From a virus, in the IMG/VR virus record IMGVR_UViG_3300025237_000012, positions 1 to 34,838 of that record: 34,838 nucleotides of DNA; one strand, written 5' to 3'. Made by a program: the position numbers and the translations under genes. Position 1 is the first letter of the stretch, and every line of letters starts with the position of its first letter. This document shows positions 1 to 7,495 of the stretch, piece after piece. The notes under the pieces were generated by a model. It was not told the DNA's origin. It saw only the letters and a program-made list of their open reading frames with translations, and made no database searches.

Positions 1-134
1 CTAACGCTGTTTGTCCTGTAATGAATAAGGAAGCGTTTAAATTCTTTGCTGCCTCTAGGGCCTCTTCACCCATTATAGCGCCGGTGCGTGCTGCTTGGTC
101 GCCTAAAAACTTGAAGCCTTCGCCGTTATCTCTA
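1..134. repeat. Left copy of 134-bp terminal direct repeat (circular join)
   Basis: Bases 1-134 match 34705-34838 except base 8 (T here, C in the other copy). The repeat lies inside the tape-measure gene, which stays in frame across the join (706 bases here plus 1241 at the right end make exactly 649 codons). This is the signature of a circular or circularly permuted genome cut at an arbitrary point, not of a biological long terminal repeat. Confidence 0.95.
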
Positions 135-706
135 AGCAATGGGGCTAGCGCTGTTGCATCGCTGGCTATGGCTTCCAAGAAGAAAGTCATTTCATTTTGA
201 GACACGTTAGCTTTTTGTAAGCTTGTTACATATAGCTCTAATGCTTTCGGGCCTGACAAGTCTCTAAATTGATCAGCCGTAACGCCAACCTTTGGTGCAA
301 TATTTTCAAAGAAATCTATTAACGGACCGCCGCCAGTTTGCAGAAAGTCACCAATTTTGTCATTGGTATCTTTAAATATATCGGATAGTTTTTCTTGCTC
401 AATACCGAGAAGCTTTGCTCCCGCAGCATAACGCTGGAATTCATCAGTAGTTAAGTTTGATAATCTAGAAAGGTTTTCGACTTCTTTAGCGTAGGTTAGA
501 GTTTCTTTTGTTAACAGTGTTAGCGAGCCAACCCCAACAACAGCCGCAGCCGCAAAAGCTTTGCCCATTACATCGACAGAGTTTCTTAGCTTTACCGTGG
601 CTTTTTCAGCCTCGCCGCCTTTCTTTTCTAATTTATCAAGGCCGCTTGTTGCTTGTTTAACACCGGAGGATTTGACTTGTATTTTAAGGTTTGCAACATC
701 AGTCAT
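1..706 (-). CDS. Tail length tape-measure protein, N-terminal part (runs off left edge)
   Basis: The ATG at 706-704 overlaps the stop of the chaperone ORF as TAATG. The frame is open to base 1 and continues in the other end of the window (34704 down to 33464), giving a 648-residue protein. It begins MTDVANLKIQVKSSGVKQA and continues with a Lys/Glu-rich helical stretch and a hydrophobic Ala/Val segment near residues 50-65, usual for lambda-type tape measures. The family sets tail length and is ejected or inserted during infection. At 648 residues a short tail is expected. Position between the G/GT chaperones and gpM is the canonical one. Confidence 0.9.
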   Translation of the reverse strand, partial: MTDVANLKIQVKSSGVKQATSGLDKLEKKGGEAEKATVKLRNSVDVMGKAFAAAAVVGVGSLTLLTKETLTYAKEVENLSRLSNLTTDEFQRYAAGAKLLGIEQEKLSDIFKDTNDKIGDFLQTGGGPLIDFFENIAPKVGVTADQFRDLSGPKALELYVTSLQKANVSQNEMTFFLEAIASDATALAPLLRDNGEGFKFLGDQAARTGAIMGEEALEAAKNLNASLFITGQTAL

Positions 707-1394
707 TATTTAGTCCTAAGTGCGTTTTTAATTGATTCGCTGGCTTGCCTAGCATTCCCGACAAATGGCCGTGGTGCGTCTTTACCATCATATTGACTAT
801 ATTTATTTTGGTAAGTAACACTCATTAAGTGTATGGCTTTAGACTCAAATCTATTTAAATTAGCCTGAGTCAATATGTTCCATGCGTTAAGCTCTGACCA
901 TTCAGGCTTTAAGCCATAGTCAATGGCTAGCTCTGCGACATAACTGCAATAGCGAATATCAGGCATATCATAATTTAAAGAGTCCTTCCTTAAAACCTTA
1001 CTACCCTTTGACCGAGAGTTTAGCCACGCTAGCTGATCAACATACAGACATAAATCATCTAGCGTTTGGGCAAAAAATTTCGACCATTTAAGATAAACCC
1101 CTCAACTTGGCTTTTGACAACGCTATGCTTAATACCGTAAACCTTGAGAGCATTTGCTTTATTAAACTCTAAAGGATTGCCCTCAAAATCCACATTGATC
1201 CAATCGACGGTTAAATCTGCAATAAGATCAAAAGTCTCAGTGTCTTCACGCTTTGCTTGTGCCTGAAAAGCCGCTGTATACTCTTTAGAGTAAGGCCCAT
1301 ACACCGTGATAATAATATCTGTATCTTTATCGGTGTAAGGATCTTTGATCACACAATCAGCCGTTGGATTAGCTACTAATAACGATAGATCCAT
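706..1394 (-). CDS. Tail assembly chaperone GT fusion made by -1 frameshift
   Basis: The G-like ORF (1394-1059) ends just after a slippery run, A AAT TTT TTG, read at 1080-1071. Moving back one base after TTG puts the ribosome into a frame that is open from 1071 to 706 with no stop, and that contains the apparent ATG at 966-964. The predicted fusion is 108 + 121 = 229 residues. In lambda and most siphoviruses the G and GT chaperones, encoded between tube and tape measure, are made in this way and coat the tape measure during tail assembly. The ORF 706-966 alone has no good ribosome site and is best seen as the T part. The mechanism is inferred from sequence and gene position. Confidence 0.8.
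1059..1394 (-). CDS. Tail assembly chaperone (G-like, unshifted product)
   Basis: 111 residues, beginning MDLSLLVANPTADCVIKDP and ending at a TAG (1061-1059) a few codons after the slippery sequence. It is acidic and soluble, as expected of the short chaperone form. Its start overlaps the last base of the tail tube stop (TAATG at 1394). It lies between tail tube and tape measure, the invariant place of the G chaperone. No sequence motif alone proves the family; the call rests on position plus the frameshift site. Confidence 0.8.
   Translation of the reverse strand: MDLSLLVANPTADCVIKDPYTDKDTDIIITVYGPYSKEYTAAFQAQAKREDTETFDLIADLTVDWINVDFEGNPLEFNKANALKVYGIKHSVVKSQVEGFILNGRNFLPKR
1071..1080 (-). 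other. Programmed -1 frameshift slippery site
   Basis: The minus strand reads AAATTTTTTG. In the G frame this gives T TTT TTG (1077-1071), an X XXY YYZ heptamer; the overlapping A AAT TTT (1080-1074) also fits. Both lead into the same open -1 frame. The G stop lies four codons downstream. Confidence 0.75.
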
Positions 1395-1849
1395 TATGCA
1401 GCAACCTGGACAACACCTTGATGGTCAACACGCACATTAGCTGTAATAGCTCGCGTAGTGTCACCATCGCCGCCTGCACTAACAAGGCTAAAGACTTTAG
1501 CTTGAAAGTAATCGACTTCGCCGTTTGAATATTCAAACTTAAACGTAAAACTGTTATCTGAATCGCTTGCCGTTTTGAGAATGACTTGGCCGCCATCAAG
1601 ACGAACCACACCTAATTCAAGCGCTGCTTCTGGCTCTTCATAAGTGCCTTTAATATGTCGAGTACCGCGAACATCTAGCGAGTTATAGGCGACGTCTGTA
1701 TAGACACGCCCGATATCTGGAAAGTTGATCAACTGACCGATAACTGTGTAAGTAACACCAGCATCAGCAAAGCCAGAAGCGTCATAAGTGGCGGGTGCAT
1801 CAGCGCTAACGCTAGCGATCACGCCGTCAAAAGTAATTGGAATGGCCAT
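1394..1849 (-). CDS. Major tail protein (tail tube subunit)
   Basis: 151 residues, beginning MAIPITFDGVIASVSADAPA. The sequence is beta-rich with alternating Gly/Asp turns and few charged helices, and its length is usual for small siphovirus tube proteins. It lies directly between the tail terminator and the G/GT chaperones, where the tube gene sits in lambda-type operons. It forms the hexameric rings of the tail through which DNA passes. I see no extra Ig-like C-terminal domain. Product called from context and composition rather than a motif. Confidence 0.75.
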   Translation of the reverse strand: MAIPITFDGVIASVSADAPATYDASGFADAGVTYTVIGQLINFPDIGRVYTDVAYNSLDVRGTRHIKGTYEEPEAALELGVVRLDGGQVILKTASDSDNSFTFKFEYSNGEVDYFQAKVFSLVSAGGDGDTTRAITANVRVDHQGVVQVAA

Positions 1850-1852
1850 TTT

Positions 1853-2269
1853 TTAGTTTCCTGTAATTGATTGATAATTGATTATAACAGACACAATATA
1901 CCAAGCGCCATCACGAGTGCCTGTACTGCGCGATACCGATTTAATTGTAACTAATTTACCGTTGTAAGTTAAGTTGCTTCTAGGGAATGCAGTAGCTAGC
2001 AAATCAGCTTTTGTGACTGCTGCGCTCTTACCTGCATCAATTGGCGATATAACATCTATCTGATAGATTCCAAGATGGTCTAGGGCGCTTACATAGCTCA
2101 ACCCAATAGGATCTGTGTCAGCCGGTAATAATGTAGGTCTAAGATACAAAGTACCCACAACGGGCTTATAATTGATGTTCTCCCACGCCACCGGAATGCT
2201 ATTCGCACTCGCAAACGTATTAAGGTTTGTATCTAAAGCCGCTGATATATCTAAAAAATGTGTACTCAT
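1853..2269 (-). CDS. Tail terminator-like protein (DUF4128 type)
   Basis: 138 residues, beginning MSTHFLDISAALDTNLNTFA. It has an N-terminal amphipathic helix, then a stretch of the type WENINYKPVVGTLYLRPTLLPAD and a C-terminal strand YIVSVIINYQSI. This resembles the DUF4128 family of phage tail terminators, which cap the tail and join it to the head. It overlaps the HK97-gp10-like gene by four bases (ATGA) and lies just before the tube gene, the expected place. Confidence 0.75.
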   Translation of the reverse strand: MSTHFLDISAALDTNLNTFASANSIPVAWENINYKPVVGTLYLRPTLLPADTDPIGLSYVSALDHLGIYQIDVISPIDAGKSAAVTKADLLATAFPRSNLTYNGKLVTIKSVSRSTGTRDGAWYIVSVIINYQSITGN

Positions 2270-2679
2270 TTAAGTTTCCTTGCCTGCTTTTCTACTTCGC
2301 GGTTAAACTCTGCGACTGACACACCAACCATGCCTGCGGGTGCTTGATCTGAGAAATTACCGTTTTCGATTATACGAGCATACGGTAAATTGTTAACCAT
2401 ATAAATAGAATCATTTAACTTAGCCTGCATGACTTCAGAAACTACTTTTTGAGCCGATGCGCCATCAAGTGTATTAATTGGCGTATTGTCTGAGTCGTTA
2501 ACCTCACCTCTTGCCGGTTGATTGATATCTATCTGCCAATTACCTTTTAAGCGTCCAGACCTTACCGGGGTGCGTCTAATAATATTTCTGAACAAGCTAA
2601 TAGTCGAGCCTCTAAATACTTTTTCAGTATTACTCGCTGCTTTAACTGTAAAATTTGAAAGCTCTGAGGCAAAAGACAT
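2266..2679 (-). CDS. HK97 gp10-like head-tail joining or tail-completion protein
   Basis: 137 residues. It contains the signature RTPVRSGRLKGNW near residues 36-48 (T-P-V-x-[ST]-G-x-L) and a later YARIIENG around residue 100, both typical of the HK97 gp10 / minor tail Z superfamily. These proteins act at the head-tail interface. Start ATG at 2679 with GGAGCTAGC just upstream. Neighbours on both sides are connector and terminator genes. Confidence 0.8.
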   Translation of the reverse strand: MSFASELSNFTVKAASNTEKVFRGSTISLFRNIIRRTPVRSGRLKGNWQIDINQPARGEVNDSDNTPINTLDGASAQKVVSEVMQAKLNDSIYMVNNLPYARIIENGNFSDQAPAGMVGVSVAEFNREVEKQARKLK

Positions 2680-2680
2680 G

Positions 2681-3037
2681 CTAGCTCCTTAGCTGCACTT
2701 CGTAAATAACCGGCGTACCCGCTGGGTTAATCTCGCGCACTTTAATCGTTTGATAAGCAACACTGTTAATAGTTATAACATCATCGGCTTCTGGCTTGCT
2801 GCCTACTTCCATTATAAAGCGCTTATCAGTCGTTAGTATTGACGCGCCATCAATGCGGCTTGTTTCAAAATTTAACAATGCCCCTTTAGCTGTATAAGCT
2901 GTAGTCGTGCCGCCGGTTGTCGTGCCTAGTGCAGGGTTAAACGTACCATCATCGTTATCATGTGACCATGAAGCCGTTTGACCTCTTTTGGTCAATAGAT
3001 TAGTCGCTGTAGTTGCTAGCCCTGTATAAAATGTCAC
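2681..3037 (-). CDS. Head closure / connector-like protein
   Basis: 118 residues, beginning MTFYTGLATTATNLLTKRGQ. Its middle and C-terminus are beta-rich (YTAKGALLNFETSRIDG, then DKRFIMEVGSKPEADDVITI), a pattern seen in small head-closure (stopper) proteins placed between the adaptor and gp10-like genes. It overlaps the preceding adaptor gene by four bases. The assignment rests on order and size; no motif is decisive. Confidence 0.55.
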   Translation of the reverse strand: MTFYTGLATTATNLLTKRGQTASWSHDNDDGTFNPALGTTTGGTTTAYTAKGALLNFETSRIDGASILTTDKRFIMEVGSKPEADDVITINSVAYQTIKVREINPAGTPVIYEVQLRS

Positions 3038-3513
3038 GCTCGCATCACCGTAAAGCCTGAGCCGCCGCTGCTTGTAACTAGCTTACGCTCTAATGATTTG
3101 ATGCGTAAATTATAAACAAAGGGGGCAGCGTTGTCTTGATATTCAATTTCGATTACATCAACTTTTTCTTTCTTAACGCCACGCTCGACCGTTGCCAGCG
3201 GATCGTTACCGTTGCCAATTGCTATAGATACTTCTGCCTGCAAATCTTTCAATAGCTGCGGGATCTCGGTTGTAGTAACAACAAAGGTATCGATGTAAAC
3301 ATTAAGGCGGGGCCATTGTAGCGCCTGCTCTTTGGTATTCTTTGATCCGATATAATCCAAGGTTTGCATGTAAGTCATACCACGCAAAAGCAATACAGAT
3401 ACATCACCATCTATAGTAATACCTCTGGCCGCAGCATAAGCAGTCATTTCTATAGCTGTGATATAGCTTTGTGCGTCTGCCTTGCCTGTTCCCGTTTCTA
3501 TGATCAAAGTCAC
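3034..3513 (-). CDS. Head-tail adaptor, 'DnaT-like' phage family
   Basis: 159 residues, beginning MTLIIETGTGKADAQSYITA with ADAQSYIT...YAAARG, followed by LLLRGMTYMQTLDYIGSK and ALQWPR. These are hallmarks of the small phage family often labelled 'DnaT-like ssDNA-binding protein', which occupies the head-tail adaptor slot in P22-coat/DUF4055-portal phages. The function in joining portal and tail is inferred from that context, not from any DNA-replication role. Confidence 0.75.
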   Translation of the reverse strand: MTLIIETGTGKADAQSYITAIEMTAYAAARGITIDGDVSVLLLRGMTYMQTLDYIGSKNTKEQALQWPRLNVYIDTFVVTTTEIPQLLKDLQAEVSIAIGNGNDPLATVERGVKKEKVDVIEIEYQDNAAPFVYNLRIKSLERKLVTSSGGSGFTVMRA

Positions 3514-3514
3514 G

Positions 3515-3730
3515 TTAAACCCCTATTACTGTTGGTATAACTGTTATTACAGTCGTTGGTGTGGTTACTGTAGATGCCACATCGCTTGTTGTTGTTGCTA
3601 CTGATTGAGTGATCGTTTCCGTTGCCGTTATGACATCAGGTACGGCCCTTAGTTGGCTGTTTAAGTGTAGCCAAGTATCTGAGCCTGCCGGTGCTGTCGA
3701 ATTACCCGCCAATATGCTAAAAGCACTCAT
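3515..3730 (-). CDS. Small structural-region protein, unknown
   Basis: 71 residues. The C-terminal half is extremely rich in Thr and Val (repeats of the type TATETITQSVATTTSDVASTV), suggesting an extended beta or fibrous surface rather than a globular enzyme. It overlaps the preceding gene by four bases and is followed with little gap by the adaptor gene, so it belongs to the head gene cluster. No family recognised. Confidence 0.6.
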   Translation of the reverse strand: MSAFSILAGNSTAPAGSDTWLHLNSQLRAVPDVITATETITQSVATTTSDVASTVTTPTTVITVIPTVIGV

Positions 3731-4134
3731 TCGCTATAGCTCCAGACTGCCGTCGGTACGTTACTTAATGTTGCACTCTCTGAATCTTTAAGGCCGTGCA
3801 ATAAATTAGATATAGCACCGTCAATAACATTAAACTCTTTTGCTATTCGCTGCACATCGGCACTATTATTATAAACTAAATAAGCATAATAATAACCCGC
3901 AAATGATGTGACGTTTAATGTCGCATCATAGACGCCTGCAAAGTCTGTAGCACCAATCTCTGTCATATCTTGCGACTTAGTGACCCATCCCGAACTTTTA
4001 AACGTGCTGTCATCCCAATCGTAAATAAAGTCATCACTTACGCGCCTAATTAATAATGTAGGCGCTGGGCTTGCACTTGTTACCGGCTCATTAACAGTAT
4101 CTAACAATAGCCAGCTAAAGTTTTCATTCGCCAT
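3727..4134 (-). CDS. Head-region structural protein, unknown
   Basis: 135 residues, beginning MANENFSWLLLDTVNEPVTS. Aromatic-rich beta-type sequence with a pattern like DDFIYDWDDSTFKSSGW and YDATLNVTSFAGYYYAYLVY. This resembles small phage proteins of unknown function found with head-fibre genes. It overlaps both neighbours (one base and four bases), so translation is coupled. A head decoration or tail-fibre adaptor role is possible but not shown. Confidence 0.6.
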   Translation of the reverse strand: MANENFSWLLLDTVNEPVTSASPAPTLLIRRVSDDFIYDWDDSTFKSSGWVTKSQDMTEIGATDFAGVYDATLNVTSFAGYYYAYLVYNNSADVQRIAKEFNVIDGAISNLLHGLKDSESATLSNVPTAVWSYSE

Positions 4135-5039
4135 TAGACATACCCAATGATACCAGTGACCGCAGCAACTACAGAATCAGCAGTTGTGTTATCTGGGGCC
4201 GGCCCTAACGTGATGGCATAAGCTAAACCAAGACTGAAGTCTATACCGCCATTAGGCAGCGTAAAGCGGCTCTCTGAGTTGGGCGCCATAGTTATAGTTA
4301 AGAAGGGCGTATCAGTACCAACAATAGGCGCTGTCGCTTTATTAAAAAACTTAAAGTATCTAAGTGTAGCAACGCCATTAACCATGCTAAATGTTTTTAA
4401 CTTGGTAGCGCCTGAGTTAACTAATGTCTGGTTGGTTGTTGCGGCAGATATAACTTGCTCATACGTTTGCACACCATCGCTTGCCAGATTAACCGTACCG
4501 ATAACCTTTGTTGTTTCAGCCGCTAAATTAACTGTGCCAATAACTTTGGTAGTTTCAGGGTTTAGCTCTATCGTGCCTAGTGTACTAATTAAGCCCGATG
4601 AGTTTTCGTCCAAGTGACCAAATACATTAGCAGAGATTGTGCCTGAAGTATAAGCAGATACTCTAGCTCTAATGTACTTAGTAAGAACCGGCACCTTTAC
4701 AATTCTATTATTAGTAGCCGTGGCTTGTCCTGTAGCGTTGGCGCTAGGATCTGTAGTAGCAATAGAATAAAAGGTTGTGTTGTCGTTGGAGCCTTCAAAA
4801 GTGACCGTGGCCACCCAAGTACCAATTAGCTGTATAGATAAAAACTTATACTTTTCTGAGTTTAAGCTTGGGAGCACAAATTCATTTAATTGCGTTGCGT
4901 TATTTGTAGCCACCTGTATAGGAAACGAGTTAACTCCCTCGCTACCATCGCTAGCATAGCTAGTAACACGTATCGCCTTGCTTACTGCGTCAACCGTTGC
5001 TAAGTCACTACTATCACCGCTTTTAACTTCTACTGCCAT
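4134..5039 (-). CDS. Probable head decoration/fibre protein with internal repeat
   Basis: 301 residues. The N-terminal half is a beta-sandwich-like domain (around residues 35-145, with a TVTFEGSNDNTTFYSI strand typical of discoidin/carbohydrate-binding phage folds). Near residues 162-188 there is a tandem repeat ETTKVIGTVNLA / AETTKVIGTVNLA, encoded by two near-identical DNA copies around 4486-4565. The rest is beta-rich and ends in a hydrophobic IIGYV. Proteins with a V-I-G-T-V-N repeat stalk occur beside the coat gene in several phages. Decoration or host surface binding is inferred. Confidence 0.6.
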   Translation of the reverse strand: MAVEVKSGDSSDLATVDAVSKAIRVTSYASDGSEGVNSFPIQVATNNATQLNEFVLPSLNSEKYKFLSIQLIGTWVATVTFEGSNDNTTFYSIATTDPSANATGQATATNNRIVKVPVLTKYIRARVSAYTSGTISANVFGHLDENSSGLISTLGTIELNPETTKVIGTVNLAAETTKVIGTVNLASDGVQTYEQVISAATTNQTLVNSGATKLKTFSMVNGVATLRYFKFFNKATAPIVGTDTPFLTITMAPNSESRFTLPNGGIDFSLGLAYAITLGPAPDNTTADSVVAAVTGIIGYV

Positions 5040-5050
5040 CTAATTCACCT

Positions 5051-5353
5051 TTAGCTAAATGACCATTGTATGGTGTACTCACCATTGGCCCTAGCATTGT
5101 CCATTGTGCCGTATATTGTAAAACCAGTACCGGCTATAACATCTTTATACGCTAACCGTATTGGGTCAATCAAAAAGTCATCTGCTCTATGATCGTCTGT
5201 CGCCTCAATTTTAACATTGGGATAAACAATTGATGATGCTTTTATATTACCTAGTCCCGTAATCACAACCTCAGCCGTTTTACTGCCTGCGCCAAAGTCT
5301 AGGGTAGATTCACCTGTTGTTAGCTTCGAGCGTATAGGCGTCTTAAATAGCAT
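5051..5353 (-). CDS. Small head-region protein, unknown (possible decoration)
   Basis: 100 residues, beginning MLFKTPIRSKLTTGESTLDF. Beta-rich with an AEVVITGLGNIKASSIVYPNV segment and an ending of YTIQWSFS. It is in the head cluster two genes after the coat protein. No recognised family and no strong Shine-Dalgarno site. A virion role is likely from position only. Confidence 0.55.
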   Translation of the reverse strand: MLFKTPIRSKLTTGESTLDFGAGSKTAEVVITGLGNIKASSIVYPNVKIEATDDHRADDFLIDPIRLAYKDVIAGTGFTIYGTMDNARANGEYTIQWSFS

Positions 5354-5358
5354 GGTTG

Positions 5359-5499
5359 TTAACGCTGTTTAAATTTGTTTTGTTTGGTTTGTTTGGGGGT
5401 GTCCTTGCTTTGCTTGTCAGTATCTTTGAGATCTGACTTGTTGATAAGTACCGGCTCACCGTTTCGATAAATCGTTACTGTTTCTAATCTTTGGCTCAT
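5359..5499 (-). CDS. Small Lys/Gln-rich protein following coat gene
   Basis: 46 residues, beginning MSQRLETVTIYRNGEPVLIN and continuing into a highly charged tail rich in Lys, Gln and Thr. The N-terminal strand-turn pattern (TVTIYRNGEPVLIN) matches tiny phage proteins commonly encoded directly after the major capsid gene. Start ATG at 5499 has GGATTGAG upstream. Function unknown. Confidence 0.6.
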   Translation of the reverse strand: MSQRLETVTIYRNGEPVLINKSDLKDTDKQSKDTPKQTKQNKFKQR

Positions 5500-5517
5500 T
5501 TTACTCAATCCTGATTG

Positions 5518-5547
5518 TTACCGCTGCGGGATTAACCGCAACGGTAA
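5518..5547 (-). other. Strong RNA hairpin in coat-gene downstream gap
   Basis: Inverted repeat: TTACCG, a U-G wobble, TGCGG, six-base loop, CCGCA, CGGTAA, giving a 12-pair stem on the transcribed (minus) strand. On the plus strand the wobble becomes a C-A mismatch, so the structure suits the late mRNA. No U-run follows, so it is not a normal terminator. A role in mRNA stability or partial attenuation after the abundant coat message is inferred. Confidence 0.65.
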
Positions 5548-5556
5548 ACATTAACA

Positions 5557-6699
5557 TTAACCTAACATTAAAGCGGTATGCTCTGGCTTGATGTTCTTAA
5601 CACCCCAAGCCAAGGCAACCTCATAACGAACTTTACGATAGCCTTTATACATCGCAAATTCCATTGATAGGCCTGAACGCGGATCAGTAATAGTGATTAC
5701 GTCTGAAGCCATGTCGCCTTCAGTTGGTCGTGCTGGTGTCCGTGCCGCCAATACTAAGGCAGATCGAGCAAAGCACATATTACGAGCCGCAGCTGCAATG
5801 CTAGTTACCGCAGTTGTTGAAGATGGGATTGCTTGACGCAAGCCTGGTGCTGCAATAACAAGAGTTCCGGGACCGTCTATACCAGTGGTAACAACATACT
5901 GATTTGCATCGCCTGCAAAAGTAACAACATCGCCTGCAATGATCTCATCTGCACCCGTAATTAATGGGATGCTAGTAACACCAACCGCAAAGCCTGCTGC
6001 TGTAGTCGTAAAGTTGCCGTTACTATCACCAATTGATGGTGTGAGTATCTGCGCTGACTCGCGTAGTGGCATACCTGCAATATCAAGCAATACACCTTGA
6101 CGCAATAGGCTATCAGTACCCGCAGCATTAACCGCTGACTGTAGGCCGATCATATTCACGCCTGCGGTTGTATCAATAACCAATTGCGGATCAATATCAC
6201 CACCATTGTCTTTTAATACTTTGCGAGCAAATGCCGCAGCCGTGTAATCGTTCGCAGTTCCAAAGGGAGTAGTGCCCGCAGTACCTACCGCTCGACTCAT
6301 AGATGAATATAAGCCACAAAGGTCAGTCTCAACCGCATTTGTAACCTTACGGATTGCTTGTGCAATCTTTTGAGCACGAACACCAGGATAACCGGGGCCA
6401 GTGTTTAACTTTTTCTGGTCTTCACCATTAAAGCCAAATTCAGACGCTTCACTTCTGGTAATCTGAATGTCAACAAAGCCAGATGTTTGACCAGTAGGCT
6501 CTGGCACTGTCATTGCAGGGGTAATGCTAACTAGATTACCCGCTGGTTCAACGTCAACACGGATGTTTTGATTAAGTCCAACGGTTTCCGCAGATGCGTT
6601 CATTGTTACAGAAGGAACCATACCTGTGAGTTCTCTTGATACAATATCAAGTGCTTCGTAAATGTCGGGTACTAGACCCGTTATAGTATTCTCAGCCAT
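5557..6699 (-). CDS. Major capsid protein, P22 coat-like
   Basis: 380 residues beginning MAENTITGLVPDIYEALDIV, of the P22 gp5-like coat family. Seen: N-arm with VPDIYEALDIVSREL and VTMNASAETVG; a GYPGVRAQKIAQAIRKVTN spine-helix region; and the conserved RNMCFARSALVLAARTPARPTEGD block near residue 310. A segment around residues 230-310 looks like an inserted beta domain (GFAVGVTSIPLITGADEIIAGDVVTFAG), as in coat I-domains. It forms the icosahedral shell with the scaffold encoded just upstream. Slightly shorter than P22 coat. Confidence 0.88.
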   Translation of the reverse strand: MAENTITGLVPDIYEALDIVSRELTGMVPSVTMNASAETVGLNQNIRVDVEPAGNLVSITPAMTVPEPTGQTSGFVDIQITRSEASEFGFNGEDQKKLNTGPGYPGVRAQKIAQAIRKVTNAVETDLCGLYSSMSRAVGTAGTTPFGTANDYTAAAFARKVLKDNGGDIDPQLVIDTTAGVNMIGLQSAVNAAGTDSLLRQGVLLDIAGMPLRESAQILTPSIGDSNGNFTTTAAGFAVGVTSIPLITGADEIIAGDVVTFAGDANQYVVTTGIDGPGTLVIAAPGLRQAIPSSTTAVTSIAAAARNMCFARSALVLAARTPARPTEGDMASDVITITDPRSGLSMEFAMYKGYRKVRYEVALAWGVKNIKPEHTALMLG

Positions 6700-6714
6700 T
6701 TTAATTTCTCTCTA

Positions 6715-7470
6715 TTAATCGATGATTTCGGCTTTACCAGCTTTAGCCTCTTTAGAGACTTCCATCTGTCTAGCCGGATTGAGTGCCGCAAATTCAGCAC
6801 GGGTATAACTTGTTGCGGCACCGCCGTTACTGTTGTTTCCGGGAGCACGGCCACCGCTTGAATCAACACCATCTATTAAGAAATCATAGTCTGGATTTTT
6901 TGAAACTTCTAATTTTAAATCAGCGATGCTTGACACTGTCAAATTACCGCTTGAATCTGTTACTTTAATGCCGTCCTCAGTGTACTTTAGACGACCTTTT
7001 AACTCTTTGGCTAAAAGTCTAGCCCTTTTGGTGTCTTTAGTCAATTCGTTGGCTAATGTCAAGGCTGCATTGTCTTCACTTGTAGACGCTGACTTTAAGT
7101 CACGGTCTGCAATCTGCTGCATTAACCCCTCGCGCTCTGTCTCTGAGCTTTTGTATAATTGCTCATAGTTGTTTGCGCCTTCTAGCCTTTCCTTCTCTTC
7201 CTTAGCCGCTTTAGCTTCAGCCGCCTTAGTGTGTTTGTTTGATTCGCTGATCTTAGCGTTTAACCTGTCGTTGTCTGCCATTAGAGTATCTAGCTTGCCT
7301 TGCCATTCAGCATTGATTGCATCTGTTGCCGCTATATCTGCTGCTAATTCTTCTGGCGTCTTTTCTACAGGATCGGCACCAACGCCACGCAATAGCTGTG
7401 GATTCTGCGCCCAATATTGACCCCACATTGGAGAATAATCATTCGTTGGTCTACTAATTGTTTTAAACAT
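6715..7470 (-). CDS. Capsid scaffolding protein
   Basis: 251 residues from the ATG at 7470, chosen because AAGGTGA lies five bases upstream; a longer frame from 7506 lacks such a site. The N-terminus MFKTISRPTNDYSPMWGQYW is followed by a long charged coiled coil (about residues 40-140, Ala/Glu/Lys-rich). A Gly/Asn-rich linker and a short C-terminal helix (YTRAEFAALNPARQMEVSKE) come next, the latter a likely coat-binding segment. Position between the MuF-like gene and coat is typical. It would guide procapsid assembly and leave before DNA packaging. Confidence 0.78.
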   Translation of the reverse strand: MFKTISRPTNDYSPMWGQYWAQNPQLLRGVGADPVEKTPEELAADIAATDAINAEWQGKLDTLMADNDRLNAKISESNKHTKAAEAKAAKEEKERLEGANNYEQLYKSSETEREGLMQQIADRDLKSASTSEDNAALTLANELTKDTKRARLLAKELKGRLKYTEDGIKVTDSSGNLTVSSIADLKLEVSKNPDYDFLIDGVDSSGGRAPGNNSNGGAATSYTRAEFAALNPARQMEVSKEAKAGKAEIID

Positions 7471-7495
7471 TGTCTTCACCTTGGTCACTGACCGT

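Noticed and set aside
964-966. Independent gene start at ATG 966-964 (86 aa)
   Set aside because: No ribosome site; the frame is open well upstream to the slippery site and position fits the T part of GT, so it was folded into the fusion.
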